64,000 nt of DNA from Brevibacillus sp051967035 (lineage in GTDB: Bacteria; Bacillota; Bacilli; Brevibacillales; Brevibacillaceae), in contig NZ_JBQCKK010000002.1 of assembly GCF_051967035.1 (NCBI RefSeq), positions 327,849-391,848 on the forward strand, in the 5' to 3' direction. This document shows positions 1 to 9,022 of the stretch, piece after piece. Position 1 is the stretch's first letter; the number at the start of each line of letters is the position of its first letter. The position numbers were made by a program, and so were the translations under genes. The notes under the pieces are model-generated. The model did no database searches, was not told where the DNA came from, and saw only the letters and a program-made list of their open reading frames with translations.

Positions 1-669
1 ATGGATTTTGGTTTATCGGAAAAAAAGGCGTTGGCCCAAACGTTTCGCGCGTTCGGCTGGACAGAAGGCTTGCCCGATCATGAAGCGGCTTACCGCGAGA
101 TCAACAAAGGCTTGTGGCGGGAGCTGGAGCAGGGAAGCATGACGCTGGCGGAGCTTGGCGTGGAGCGATTCAAACGGCTGTTTACGAACTACAGGCTTTC
201 GGCGGATGCGGAAGCATGGAACAGGCAGTACCTTGCGAATTTGGGACAGGAAGCGCATCTGTTGCCTGGAGCGGTGGACGTATGCAGGCGTCTTGCCAAC
301 TGTAGACTGGCGGTCCTCACAAACGGATTTACCGAGGTGCAGACGTCGCGGATTCAATCGTCTTTGCTGCAACACACCTTTGAACAGATCATTACGTCCC
401 AGGAAGCCGGGTTCCAGAAGCCGGATCCGCGCATTTTCGAGTATGCGTTTTCCCGGATGGGGCTTACGGATCGGGCCAAGGTACTGATGGTAGGCGACTC
501 GTTGACGTCTGACATTCAAGGGGGGTACCGCTATGGCGTGGATACATGCTGGTACAATCCGCAAGGCAAACCCAACGATCTGGGGATTGCCCCGACATAT
601 GAAATCCGCGATTTGACGACATTGCCGGAGGTTGTCGGCGCCGCCGCCGAAAAAATGCTTTGCCGATAA
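1..669 (+). CDS. HAD-family phosphatase, YjjG/pyrimidine nucleotidase-like (5' end outside window)
   Basis: Haloacid-dehalogenase-type phosphatase, closest in style to the YjjG group of non-canonical nucleotide 5'-phosphatases. Visible motifs are the motif II Thr in AVLTNG (about residue 108), the motif III Lys in QKPDPRIF (about 140) and the acidic motif IV in GDSLTSDIQGG (about 165). Motif I (DxDxT) is missing. The first codons, MDFGLSEKKAL, look like the residues that normally follow a DDTLxDF motif, so the ATG at 1 is internal and the true start lies upstream of the window. The cytoplasmic substrate cannot be told from the sequence. Confidence 0.8.
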   Translation: MDFGLSEKKALAQTFRAFGWTEGLPDHEAAYREINKGLWRELEQGSMTLAELGVERFKRLFTNYRLSADAEAWNRQYLANLGQEAHLLPGAVDVCRRLANCRLAVLTNGFTEVQTSRIQSSLLQHTFEQIITSQEAGFQKPDPRIFEYAFSRMGLTDRAKVLMVGDSLTSDIQGGYRYGVDTCWYNPQGKPNDLGIAPTYEIRDLTTLPEVVGAAAEKMLCR

Positions 670-757
670 GGCTATTCTTTTTTTCTTATATAGAGGAATA
701 AGCAGATGATATAATAATCCTAGTGCTTATGATCTAACTGTTTCTGGAGGAATTGCT

Positions 758-925
758 ATGGATCATACAACGGACCTGCTGCAGCGAATCGAGATCATGC
801 GTAAAGAATTATCCGAGCTGGTCTTGGAAAAAGGAAGTTTTCTGCACCCGACTGTGATCGATATGTCGCAAAAATTGGACGAATATATTGTGAAGTATCA
901 AAAATGCCTCCAGTTACACCCCTAA
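758..925 (+). CDS. Spo0E-family aspartyl-phosphate phosphatase (55 aa)
   Basis: Small Spo0E-like protein. Members of this family dephosphorylate Spo0A~P and so delay sporulation. The 55-residue product has the family signature SQKLDEYI near residues 38-45 and two predicted helices, as expected for the helical-hairpin fold. The ATG at 758 follows TCTGGAGG at 743-750. The stop is TAA at 923-925. It stands alone between the HAD gene and a long intergenic region. Which Spo0E paralogue it corresponds to (Spo0E, YisI, YnzD) cannot be decided. Confidence 0.85.
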   Translation: MDHTTDLLQRIEIMRKELSELVLEKGSFLHPTVIDMSQKLDEYIVKYQKCLQLHP

Positions 926-937
926 AGAAAGCAAAGG

Positions 938-958
938 TTACCCACAGGCTGTGGATAA
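938..958. other. Two inverted DnaA-box-like 9-mers
   Basis: TTACCCACA at 938-946 (one mismatch to TTATCCACA) and a perfect reverse box TGTGGATAA at 950-958 lie three bases apart just after the Spo0E-like gene. DnaA binds such 9-mers. A single match could be chance; the inverted pairing is why it is listed. Confidence 0.35.
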
Positions 959-993
959 ACCTGTTGTTAATTGTCTGAATAGAAAAAAAGAAG

Positions 994-1022
994 GGAGCCA
1001 GTCGAATCGGTCAGCTGGCTCC
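994..1022 (-). terminator. Leftward-facing terminator-like hairpin
   Basis: GGAGCCAG (994-1001) and CTGGCTCC (1015-1022) form a perfect 8-bp stem. A T-tract follows only when read leftward (minus strand, about 980-990). It would stop transcripts coming from the right, but no minus-strand gene is visible there. The rest of 926-1380 shows no convincing coding sequence apart from a promoter at its right end. Confidence 0.45.
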
Positions 1023-1275
1023 ACACCTATATTCCCCAAGTTATTTGTTTAGACACTTCTATTCTATCAAGGATCGATAATCATGTAAACTTTCTCACGA
1101 AATGGAAGTTTTTCGGATAGAAGAGGCGGTGTTCCCTTCCTTGACATCGCTGGTGCCTACAGGTATCCTAACAAATATTACCCGTCGCTTGCCTCCAGGC
1201 AGGTCAGCCGTGGTGGCTGCCTCGCCGAGTCTGGAGCAGAGCCAGAAGCAGGCGGAGAATGCCAAGTTTTCTATG

Positions 1276-1303
1276 TTGCAAAAGGATGCCACTATGCTAT
1301 AGT
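1276..1303 (+). promoter_or_regulatory. Candidate sigma-A promoter for the SLAP gene block
   Basis: TTGCAA (1276-1281), 16 bases, then TATAGT (1298-1303), about 80 bases upstream of the first SLAP-domain gene. The match is good but was found by eye. Confidence 0.4.
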
Positions 1304-1380
1304 GAATGACGAACGCAAACTCTCTCTATATAGATGTAGAGAAAAAATCGAGATGCAAAAGAAAAGTTGGGAGCGGTGCT

Positions 1381-2328
1381 ATGTTATCCTTCTTGAAGAA
1401 TGTATTGGGGAAGACACCTACCACGAAAGAGGTGCGAGCGCAGGTTCAGGAGGAATCCATTTTGTCCGCTTCTGATACCGAACAGTCTCATCAGGAAGCC
1501 CAGGAACCGAAAGAGGCATCTGCCGGCGTCGTAACAACGCTGTCCTTGCATGAATCGTGGGAAGCGAAGCTGAGTACGCAGGAGAAATACGCGCTTTCCT
1601 TTATGGCGCAGGAGCTGGAACCGCTGCCGGAAGGGAATATCTCCCTTGCAGGAACAGCGCTGGTTCCGCATGATGATGGAATCGAAGTGACGGCGTTCAT
1701 CCGCAACAGCTCGAACCGTCCGATCCGCCTGAAGGAAATGACGCTGGTGGTATTGTTCGGGGATCAGCAGCTGTTTACCCGCCAGACGTTTGATTTGAGC
1801 GAGATAGGGGAAATTCCGCCGCGATCAGCCAGACCGTGGTCGTTTGTATTTTCACGCGATCATTTCCTGCAAGTGAACGTGCTGTTGTCAAACTGGAAGA
1901 TCGCGTTCGAGATGGCGCAGAAAAAAATGGTGCTGCCGCAACAGTTGGAGCTGGAGGAGTCCTGGATCAAGGCGCTGTCGGATGAGCAGAAAAACTCCTT
2001 GATTGAACTGGCCAAAAATCTTCCTGCCTTAAAAGAGGGAGAAGTCAATATTCAGAGTGTACAAATTCGTCGCTCCCCGGAAGGAGCGCTGCACGTCATG
2101 CTTTTGATCCGCAACGGCTCTGCGCAGTCGCTGTCCTTTGAAAAGCTCCCGCTCGCTCTCTATGATGCGACAGGGGCCAAGGTGGCAGAAGGGTTGTTTG
2201 AGCTTGACCATTTGACCGTGAATGCCAATACGAGCAAGCCGTGGCTGTTTATTTACCCTCCGGAAAGCATTCTGCTGGAGGAGCCGGACTTGTCGCGTTG
2301 GAAGGTAAGTGTTCCGCAGCAAGCGTAG
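1381..2328 (+). CDS. SLAP-domain protein 1 (accessory-Sec S-layer assembly type)
   Basis: First of three tandem paralogues. The 315-residue protein has no signal peptide. It starts with a short motif (MLSFLKNVLGK), an acidic linker, and then two repeats of a domain that holds a 'xxIRNxxxxPxxL' strand motif followed about 50 residues later by 'RPW.F.F' or 'KPW.F.Y'. This matches the duplicated SLAP domain of S-layer assembly proteins encoded near accessory secA2 genes. The ATG at 1381 was preferred to one at 1306 because both paralogues begin with the same M-[LF]-S-F-[LV]-K-N signature. The ribosome site here (GGGAG) is weaker than theirs. The molecular role is not established; a part in surface-protein export is inferred from the family. 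Confidence 0.7.
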   Translation: MLSFLKNVLGKTPTTKEVRAQVQEESILSASDTEQSHQEAQEPKEASAGVVTTLSLHESWEAKLSTQEKYALSFMAQELEPLPEGNISLAGTALVPHDDGIEVTAFIRNSSNRPIRLKEMTLVVLFGDQQLFTRQTFDLSEIGEIPPRSARPWSFVFSRDHFLQVNVLLSNWKIAFEMAQKKMVLPQQLELEESWIKALSDEQKNSLIELAKNLPALKEGEVNIQSVQIRRSPEGALHVMLLIRNGSAQSLSFEKLPLALYDATGAKVAEGLFELDHLTVNANTSKPWLFIYPPESILLEEPDLSRWKVSVPQQA

Positions 2329-2414
2329 AGGGTCCGGTTTGCAAGGGCGATGGGGAAATGCTTATCATGAGGAGAGAAACTTCGTTCGGGCCCGGACGTA
2401 TAAGGAGGTAACCC

Positions 2415-3374
2415 ATGTTTTCTTTTGTGAAAAATTTGTTTGGCAAACAGCAGGGCGAGAAGGCTCTGGAGGATTTGAAAAAAGAAATTCAAGAAGAGTC
2501 TGCGATTGATATTGCAGAGCTGAAAGATAGCGAAGTGGAAGTGGAAAACAAGCCGGTAGCGAGCGCTTCCGACAAGACAGGCAGAGTGCGCACCGAGCTG
2601 TCTCTGCACCCTGTATGGGAGCAGGAGCTGGATGCGGAGAAAAAATATACGCTGCGCTTTTTGCAGGCAGAGCTGCCGGAGATGGCACGCGGCTTGATTA
2701 GCGTGACGGGCTTCAGTATGGTTCCCCAGCCGAACGGCATGACCGTGACGATGTTTTTCCGCAATGCGACAGATAAGCCTGTGCGGTTTAAAAACATTGG
2801 CCTGGCTATTTATCTGGACGACAAGCCGTTTGCCCGGATGAGAGTCGATTTGTCGGATATGGGCGCTATTCCTCCGCATACAAGCCGTCCATGGGAAGTG
2901 CTGTTCCCGGAAGAGAGCTACCTGCACGACAACTTCATGTTTAGCCGCTGGAAAGTCGTGATGAAAGCAGGAAAAAAATCGCACATCTGGCCGAGTACGC
3001 TGGAGCTGGACCCGGACATGGAAAAACGCATGACGCAGCGTCAAAAAGACCGTCTGGAGTCGCTCACGTACTCGTTGCCGCCGATTCCGGTCAACTCGGT
3101 ACAGATCACCGGGTTTGATATCGGAAAAACGAAGGAGGGGCAACTGGTTGCCGCCTTGCTGTTCCGCAACGGTCTGTCTACGGATTATCGTCCGGACAAA
3201 CTGAAAATCACGATTTCCGACACAGACGGGGATGTGGTGGCGAAGGGTGTTGTGGATGCCAGCACCATTCGCGTGAAACCGGGGAACAGCCGTCCGTGGC
3301 TGATCGTGTTCCCGCCGGAATTCGTGAAAAAACCGGATGCCAATCTGCGCAGATGGGTGCTTGACGTAGAATAG
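2415..3374 (+). CDS. SLAP-domain protein 2
   Basis: Second SLAP paralogue, 319 residues, with the same plan: MFSFVKNLFGK start, acidic linker, then two SLAP repeats (for example FFRNATDKPVRF followed by SRPWEVLF, and LFRNGLSTDYRP followed by SRPWLIVF). No signal peptide or membrane segment is visible, so it is probably cytoplasmic or membrane-peripheral. A strong ribosome site, AAGGAGGT, precedes the ATG. The 86-base gap after gene 1 has no terminator, which suggests one transcript. Confidence 0.7.
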   Translation: MFSFVKNLFGKQQGEKALEDLKKEIQEESAIDIAELKDSEVEVENKPVASASDKTGRVRTELSLHPVWEQELDAEKKYTLRFLQAELPEMARGLISVTGFSMVPQPNGMTVTMFFRNATDKPVRFKNIGLAIYLDDKPFARMRVDLSDMGAIPPHTSRPWEVLFPEESYLHDNFMFSRWKVVMKAGKKSHIWPSTLELDPDMEKRMTQRQKDRLESLTYSLPPIPVNSVQITGFDIGKTKEGQLVAALLFRNGLSTDYRPDKLKITISDTDGDVVAKGVVDASTIRVKPGNSRPWLIVFPPEFVKKPDANLRRWVLDVE

Positions 3375-3417
3375 GCGCAAGCTCTTTCTCGCGTGGAAAT
3401 AAGGAGGAGGTTGACAT

Positions 3418-4413
3418 ATGAGTTGGTTATTGGAGAACTGGTTTGGCTCCAAGGAAAGTCTGGAGCAGGTACGCGAAGATATTCACGAGCATTTGCATAA
3501 AGAGTTTTACCTGGGTGTATCGGGGATCGACAACCCGCAGCAATCTGCCAACCGGATCGAGGCCAAGGAGCTGTTCCTGACGCTGAACGGCCCGTGGGAC
3601 GATCAATTGGAGGAGGCGGAGCAGGAGCTGCTGCAGTACGTCCATGACGAGCTGCCTCCGGTCGTTCGCGACGAAGTTGGCATTATTCCGTTCTATACCC
3701 AGGTGACGGATGAAGGCTACCTCGTGCTTACCTACATTCGCAATGCAACAAACCGCAACGTGCTGTTGCAAAAGCTGCCGCTGACCCTGGTGACGGCTGA
3801 CGGCGAAGAGGTGGCGAGAAAGACGTTTGATTTGATGGAAAAAGGTCCGGTGGGCCACATGGCCAGCCGTCCGATGGAGTTCCTGTTCCGCTGGGAAGAG
3901 TTCGATCGCATTCCTGAAAAGGAAGTGCCGCTGACGTTGACTTATAAAAAACCGGAAAAGCGCCGCCTCGCGGAGAACGAGGAGCTGAACATGGGCCTGA
4001 GTGCGGATGAACAAACCCACTATTTGCAAAAGGCCGCGGAGGAAGCTCCGGTGGCGCAAGGACAGGTAGATTTGCAGGTGCTCGACATCAAGCCTACCGA
4101 GGATAAAGGTCTGAAAGTCGTCGTCGTATTCCGCAACGGACTGGAGAAGCGTCTGGAGTTTACCGAGGTGCCGATCATCGTTCACGACAAGGCCGGCGAT
4201 GCGGTCGCCCGCGTCAACTACACGCTACAAAACATGAAGGTGGAAGCGAACAGCCAGCGAATCTGGGCTTTTGACATTCCGTCCTCGTCGATGAAAAAAG
4301 CGGAAGTAAACGTTGCGGAATTGAGTGCGTATATTCCGCAGGCGCGTCAACGTCAAAAAGAAAAATTATCCGTAGAGCCTGACAGCGAAGAAAACAAAGG
4401 CCTGCTGCAGTAA
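3418..4413 (+). CDS. SLAP-domain protein 3
   Basis: Third and most diverged SLAP paralogue, 331 residues. It starts MSWLLENWFGSKE and carries two repeats (YIRNATNRNVLL with SRPMEFLF; VFRNGLEKRLEF with SQRIWAFD). The second repeat has lost the consensus PW pair. An Arg/Lys-rich stretch and acidic tail close the protein. AAGGAGGAGG precedes the ATG. It is the last gene of the run; a terminator follows at 4419. The following gene encodes an SLH-anchored exported protein, which fits a role in cell-surface assembly. Confidence 0.65.
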   Translation: MSWLLENWFGSKESLEQVREDIHEHLHKEFYLGVSGIDNPQQSANRIEAKELFLTLNGPWDDQLEEAEQELLQYVHDELPPVVRDEVGIIPFYTQVTDEGYLVLTYIRNATNRNVLLQKLPLTLVTADGEEVARKTFDLMEKGPVGHMASRPMEFLFRWEEFDRIPEKEVPLTLTYKKPEKRRLAENEELNMGLSADEQTHYLQKAAEEAPVAQGQVDLQVLDIKPTEDKGLKVVVVFRNGLEKRLEFTEVPIIVHDKAGDAVARVNYTLQNMKVEANSQRIWAFDIPSSSMKKAEVNVAELSAYIPQARQRQKEKLSVEPDSEENKGLLQ

Positions 4414-4418
4414 TGGAT

Positions 4419-4452
4419 GAACCCTTTTTGCCCATGGTGAAAAGGGTTTTTA
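4419..4452 (+). terminator. Intrinsic terminator after SLAP genes
   Basis: AACCCTTTT (4420-4428) pairs with AAAAGGGTT (4440-4448), followed by a T-run. Confidence 0.75.
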
Positions 4453-4662
4453 TATTCCAGAACCTTCCAAATCTTGAGGGAACAGGGTTGCTTTTCGCCC
4501 ATTTTATCCGCTATGCTAGGACGAGAAGCATCCTTGTTGCGTACCTTTTTGAATGGAAAGAAAACCTTCCACGACAGCGCGGGCGCCCTTGCTGGAGAGG
4601 GCTGCGACAGAGGTTTTCTTGCTGCGCCAGTTGCAGGGGAAAGTAAGGAAGGACTGTTTGGT

Positions 4663-7230
4663 ATGAGAAAATCGATTCAGATAGCCGTGTCATTCGCGAT
4701 GCTGCTCACGCTTGTGCCGTTGGGCGCTCGGCCCGCGCTCGCTGCGACGCCTGCTTCCAACGACAGCTACCTGAGTAACCAGCTGCACATCAGCCAGATC
4801 AAGGCGGACAAGGCGTGGTCGGTCGTCAACAGCAACCAGGCGATCACGATTGCCGTGCTCGATTCGGGAGCGGACTACAATCATCCCGACTTGAAGGGGA
4901 ACCTGCTGCCGGGTGTCAATCTGGTCAGCCCGGGAAAACCGGCGCAGGACGACAACGGTCACGGTACAGAAGTCATCGGGGTTCTCGCGGCAAAAGGCAA
5001 CAACGGGATCGGCGTAGCAGGGGTAGTCTGGAACGCCAAGATTTTGCCGATCAAGATTTTGAACAAAGAGGCCGTGACGAGTGTCGACATGATCGCCAAG
5101 GGGATTCATGCAGCGCTCGACCGGGGAGCGAAAGTCATCCTGATGTCGTTCAGCAGCCTGTCCTATTCCCGCTCTCTGAAGGAGGCCATCGACCGAGCGG
5201 AGAGAAGCGGTGCTGTCCTCGTCGCGGCGAGCGGAAACGAAGCGAGCCGCGTGGCCTATCCGGCAGCGTACCCGACAGTCGTCGCCGTTGGGGCCGTGAA
5301 CGGCAAAAATCAGCTGATCTATCAATCGAACATCGGCCCGGAGTTAAATATGGTGGCCCCGGGGCTGAATGTCTATACGACCAAGCTGGGCGGAAAGTAC
5401 GGATCGTTTTCCGGTACGTCGGCGGCGGCCCCTCAAGTCGCCGGAGCGGCAGCCCTGATTTTGGCCCGCTATCCCAAGCTGACGGCGCTGGATGTCCGGC
5501 AGTTGCTGTATCAGACAGCTACTGATATCGGCGAGAGCGGTTGGGATCGCCAAACAGGCTACGGTCTGCTGGACGTGAACAAAGCTGTGCGGAGTGCGCT
5601 CTCCGGCGATTTTTTGGAGCCGAACAACTCGTTGCAGCGAGCCAAGGCTTTTCCGATCGAAGCGCAAATTCGCGGCAATCTGGGACCGAATGATACGGTT
5701 GACTGGTTCAAAATGGATGTGCCGTATGACGGAAAAGTCAGCTTTACGGCGGCAATCAACTCCGGCGTCTCCTCCGCGATGGCGGCGACCTTTTACCCGG
5801 AGAACCGGGCGCCGATTACGCAGTATTTGGGAAACGGGGATACCGTTACCGTCCCGGCAAAGGCTGGCAGGATGAACATCAAGCTGGTGCGAAACGGCGG
5901 CGTCAATGCGTTTACATACGTGCTGACGAGCAAATTTACGATTAACCCGGACCGCAACGAACCAAACAATACGATCGCGACGGCACGACCGCTGGTAGGC
6001 AACCAGATCAGCGTCACGGGCAACTTCCATGAGGAGAGGGACCAGGACTGGTTCTCCTACTACGTCCGCGAGTACGGGCATTTGGATGTGACCGTGACTC
6101 CCGACAACAAGCGGGTGGACCTGGTGTTGGCCATAGGCAAGCAGGAGAACGGAAAAAACACGGTCTGGGACCCGATCTACGACAACGTGGACCGCGATAA
6201 TCCGGTGGAACGGGCGAGCAAGGAGGTCTCACCGGGCAAGTATTACATTCGGGTCAGCGAGTACCAGCAAAATGCGGTGAACGGCGAATATCGCCTGGAT
6301 CTCGGATTCACGCCGCTGAAAAAAGACCTGAACGAGCCGAATGATACGTACAGCAGGGCTTCGCCGCTCGCCAGCGGGGGAGTCATGACCGGAACCATTC
6401 CGACGGCTTCGGATTCAGACTGGTTTCAATTTACGCTGAATACAGACTCGTACGTCACGATTCGCGCCCCGTTCATTCCTGTATCCAGCGGCTTTCGCAT
6501 CGCCCTGTACGGCGAGAAAAACATGAACTACGCGCTCGCCTCGACCAATGAAGTGGCGGAGCTGTCCGATCAGGGCCGTGAGATTTTCAGCCTGCGGTTG
6601 CCTAAAGGCAAGTATTACGTGCGCTTGAACAGCGGCGTTCCGTTCAAATATGATGCTTACAAATTGACGGTCACGCAGCAGCCGCTCGTCTCGGGGTATC
6701 GGGATATTTCAAACCACTGGGCGCGTGCGGAGATTGCCAGACTGAGTTCCAAAGGAATTGTCCAGGGCTTTGCGGATGCGACGTTCAAGCCCAACCAGGC
6801 TGTAACCCGAGCCCAGTTTGCCACCATGCTGTTGCAGGCGATGCGGGCTACCGGCGCAAAGGTAGCCAGTGCGTATACGGGCAAGACGATTTTTTCCGAT
6901 TTGCCAAAAAAGCATTGGGCGTACAACACCCTTGGAGTGGCGTATCAGCTCGGAATCTTGAAGGGGTATCCAAACAGTCAGATCAAGCCTGACCAAGCCG
7001 TTTCGCGGGCGGAGATGGCCGCGATGATCGCCAGGGCGAAGGGCATCGCTCTGCACAGCCGCAGCGCAGCGAGCTATCGCGATGTGCCGGCGAGCCACTG
7101 GGCAGCCCCGGCGATCGAGGCTTTGACGGCGCGAAACTGGCTGAATGGATACGGTTCGACCTTCAAGCCCCAGGGAAGCGCCACGCGGGCGGAGGTTGTT
7201 GTGTTGATCGCCAAATCGTACCAAGTATAG
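4663..7230 (+). CDS. Secreted subtilisin-family (S8) protease with SLH cell-wall anchor
   Basis: Exported serine protease of 855 residues. Residues 1-28 form a signal peptide ending ARPALA. The subtilase triad is visible: D67 in IAVLDSGAD, H100 in DNGHGTEV and S253 in SFSGTSAAAP, with the oxyanion Asn in AASGN (about 192). Three pre-peptidase C-terminal-like segments follow, recognisable by DWF near 'EPN(N/D)'. Three SLH domains (about 680-855; YRDISNHWA, FSDLPKKHWA, YRDVPASHWA) end the protein and would bind pyruvylated secondary cell-wall polymer. The ATG at 4663 has AAGGAAGGA upstream and begins a proper signal peptide. An in-frame ATG at 4474 would add 63 residues that do not look like one. 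No separate inhibitor-like propeptide is evident. Confidence 0.9.
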   Translation: MRKSIQIAVSFAMLLTLVPLGARPALAATPASNDSYLSNQLHISQIKADKAWSVVNSNQAITIAVLDSGADYNHPDLKGNLLPGVNLVSPGKPAQDDNGHGTEVIGVLAAKGNNGIGVAGVVWNAKILPIKILNKEAVTSVDMIAKGIHAALDRGAKVILMSFSSLSYSRSLKEAIDRAERSGAVLVAASGNEASRVAYPAAYPTVVAVGAVNGKNQLIYQSNIGPELNMVAPGLNVYTTKLGGKYGSFSGTSAAAPQVAGAAALILARYPKLTALDVRQLLYQTATDIGESGWDRQTGYGLLDVNKAVRSALSGDFLEPNNSLQRAKAFPIEAQIRGNLGPNDTVDWFKMDVPYDGKVSFTAAINSGVSSAMAATFYPENRAPITQYLGNGDTVTVPAKAGRMNIKLVRNGGVNAFTYVLTSKFTINPDRNEPNNTIATARPLVGNQISVTGNFHEERDQDWFSYYVREYGHLDVTVTPDNKRVDLVLAIGKQENGKNTVWDPIYDNVDRDNPVERASKEVSPGKYYIRVSEYQQNAVNGEYRLDLGFTPLKKDLNEPNDTYSRASPLASGGVMTGTIPTASDSDWFQFTLNTDSYVTIRAPFIPVSSGFRIALYGEKNMNYALASTNEVAELSDQGREIFSLRLPKGKYYVRLNSGVPFKYDAYKLTVTQQPLVSGYRDISNHWARAEIARLSSKGIVQGFADATFKPNQAVTRAQFATMLLQAMRATGAKVASAYTGKTIFSDLPKKHWAYNTLGVAYQLGILKGYPNSQIKPDQAVSRAEMAAMIARAKGIALHSRSAASYRDVPASHWAAPAIEALTARNWLNGYGSTFKPQGSATRAEVVVLIAKSYQV

Positions 7231-7390
7231 GAAATGATTCTGCGAATTTCTTGCGTGTAGAGACCCGAACTCCGGCCGGATCGTCCCCGGTGAAACGCAG
7301 CGCTATTCATCACAGACGCTTCCCGCAGGCGATTCCCCAGCGTTTTGCCCAGGGCGGTTTCGGCCATGAGCGTACTCGGGTAAAAGTCTA

Positions 7391-7424
7391 TTGACACCAC
7401 CTCAAAAAACAATTATTCTATAAT
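7391..7424 (+). promoter_or_regulatory. Candidate sigma-A promoter of metK
   Basis: TTGACA (7391-7396) with TATTCT 17 bases downstream (7414-7419). An overlapping TATAAT at 7419-7424 is better in sequence but too far away (22 bases). The riboswitch begins about 13 bases later. Confidence 0.5.
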
Positions 7425-7436
7425 CCGTAATGGATA

Positions 7437-7595
7437 CTCTTATCCAGAGCAGGCGGAGGGACTGGCCCTATGAAGCTCGGCAACCGTCTCGAGCGGTGCT
7501 AACCAGCAGGACGGATATCTGTTCTGGCCGATAAGAGGATGAAGGAAGCTAAAAGCGCTCAAACCTTTTCCTCCCAAGATGGAAAAGGTTTTTTA
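7437..7595 (+). promoter_or_regulatory. SAM-I (S-box) riboswitch with expression platform
   Basis: Classic S-box leader. P1 is CTCTTATC (7437-7444) with GATAAGAG (7530-7537). The conserved core includes AGGCGGAGGGACTGGCCC, TGAAGCTCGGCAACC and the GGTGCTAA segment. The aptamer is followed by an intrinsic terminator at 7562-7595. High S-adenosylmethionine is expected to favour termination and lower metK expression, a feedback loop on the enzyme that makes SAM. Confidence 0.95.
7562..7595 (+). terminator. Riboswitch-controlled terminator
   Basis: AACCTTTTC (7562-7570) pairs with GAAAAGGTT (7582-7590), followed by TTTTT. It lies immediately downstream of the SAM aptamer. Confidence 0.85.
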
Positions 7596-7668
7596 TTTGC
7601 GTTGACGTCGATAAAATCCTGACTCGGCTACCAAACTACTTGTATGAGGTCAAAGGAGGTAATTTCTC

Positions 7669-8880
7669 ATGGCTTTGCAAAAAGGTCGTCGTCTGTTCAC
7701 ATCTGAGTCTGTAACGGAAGGACATCCGGATAAAATTTGTGACCAAATTTCCGACGCCATCCTGGACGCGATTTTGTCCAAGGACCCAAACGCTCGCGTA
7801 GCTTGCGAAACTTCCGTCACCACCGGTCTGGTTCTCGTAGCGGGTGAAATCACTACCAACACGTATGTAGACATCCAAAAACTGGTTCGCGAAACCATTC
7901 GCGAAATCGGTTACGATCGCGCGAAGTTCGGCTTTGACGCTGACACTTGCGGCGTTATCACCGCAATCGGGGAGCAATCCGCCGACATCGCTTTGGGCGT
8001 AGACCAAGCGTTGGAAGCGCGCGAAGGCAAAATGACGGACGCTGAGATCGAAGCAATCGGTGCAGGCGACCAAGGTCTGATGTTCGGTTTTGCTTGCAAC
8101 GAAACACCTGAACTGATGCCACTGCCAATCAGCATGTCCCACAAACTGGCTCGCCGCTTGACCGAAGTGCGCAAAAACGGCACCCTCGCTTACCTGCGTC
8201 CAGACGGCAAAACGCAAGTAACCGTTGAATACGATGGAGACAAGCCAGTTCGCATCGACACGATCGTTATTTCCACCCAACACGCTCCTGAGGCGACTTT
8301 GGAGCAAATCAAGCAAGACCTGATGGAACACGTAATCAAGCCAGTCGTTCCAGCCGAGCTGCTGGACGCTGACACCAAATACTTCATCAACCCGACTGGC
8401 CGTTTCGTCATCGGCGGACCTCAAGGGGATGCTGGCTTGACTGGCCGCAAAATCATCGTAGACACGTACGGCGGCTACGCTCGTCACGGTGGCGGCGCGT
8501 TCTCCGGTAAAGATCCGACCAAGGTAGACCGCTCCGGCGCTTACGCGGCTCGCTACGTGGCGAAAAACATCGTGGCTGCAGGTCTGGCTGACAAATGCGA
8601 AGTGCAAGTGGCTTACGCCATCGGGGTAGCACAGCCTGTATCCATCTCTGTCGATACGTTTGGTACTGGAACCATTTCCGAAGAAGATCTGGTGAAACTG
8701 GTTCGCAAGCACTTCGACCTGCGTCCGGCTGGCATCATCAAGCAGCTCGACCTGCGTCGTCCTATCTACAAACAAACAGCGGCTTACGGCCACTTTGGAC
8801 GCAATGACCTGAATGTTCCTTGGGAGCAAACAGACAAAGCAGAAGTGCTGAAGCAAGAAGCTGCTCAACTGGCAAAATAA
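7669..8880 (+). CDS. metK: S-adenosylmethionine synthase
   Basis: Makes S-adenosylmethionine from methionine and ATP in the cytoplasm. The 403-residue protein has the family's usual length and hallmarks: GHPDKICDQ near the N-terminus (ATP/methionine site), the signature around GAGDQGLMFG (about 125-134) and the glycine-rich GGGAFSGKDPTKVDRS loop (about 270-285) that binds phosphate. AAAGGAGGT lies upstream of the ATG. It is monocistronic: riboswitch-controlled upstream and terminated at 8894. Codon use is strongly biased, as for a highly expressed gene. Confidence 0.98.
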   Translation: MALQKGRRLFTSESVTEGHPDKICDQISDAILDAILSKDPNARVACETSVTTGLVLVAGEITTNTYVDIQKLVRETIREIGYDRAKFGFDADTCGVITAIGEQSADIALGVDQALEAREGKMTDAEIEAIGAGDQGLMFGFACNETPELMPLPISMSHKLARRLTEVRKNGTLAYLRPDGKTQVTVEYDGDKPVRIDTIVISTQHAPEATLEQIKQDLMEHVIKPVVPAELLDADTKYFINPTGRFVIGGPQGDAGLTGRKIIVDTYGGYARHGGGAFSGKDPTKVDRSGAYAARYVAKNIVAAGLADKCEVQVAYAIGVAQPVSISVDTFGTGTISEEDLVKLVRKHFDLRPAGIIKQLDLRRPIYKQTAAYGHFGRNDLNVPWEQTDKAEVLKQEAAQLAK

Positions 8881-8893
8881 GAACGGCAAAGCA

Positions 8894-8924
8894 AGAGCCT
8901 GGTAAAGCTACTGGGCTCTTTTTG
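8894..8924 (+). terminator. Terminator after metK
   Basis: AGAGCC (8894-8899) pairs with GGCTCT (8914-8919), followed by a run of T. Confidence 0.65.
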
Positions 8925-9022
8925 TTATGGGGAAATTTTTCCAGTTATTGGTGGGTTTTGAGCGAAGGGAAAAGGTAGGACTGTGTCGAATCTCCTAGTG
9001 AGGAAGTAGAGGAGGGGTTTCT

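Noticed and set aside
1102..1302. 66-codon plus-strand frame before the SLAP genes
   Set aside because: No ribosome site, and it ends inside the proposed -10 region of the SLAP promoter.
2253..3452. 399-codon minus-strand frame across SLAP gene 2
   Set aside because: The plus-strand gene has a strong ribosome site and paralogues on both sides; the minus frame has neither.
7414..7424. TATAAT at 7419 as the metK -10 with TTGACA at 7391
   Set aside because: The spacer would be 22 bases; the TATTCT 17 bases away is the more likely partner, although the better hexamer cannot be excluded.
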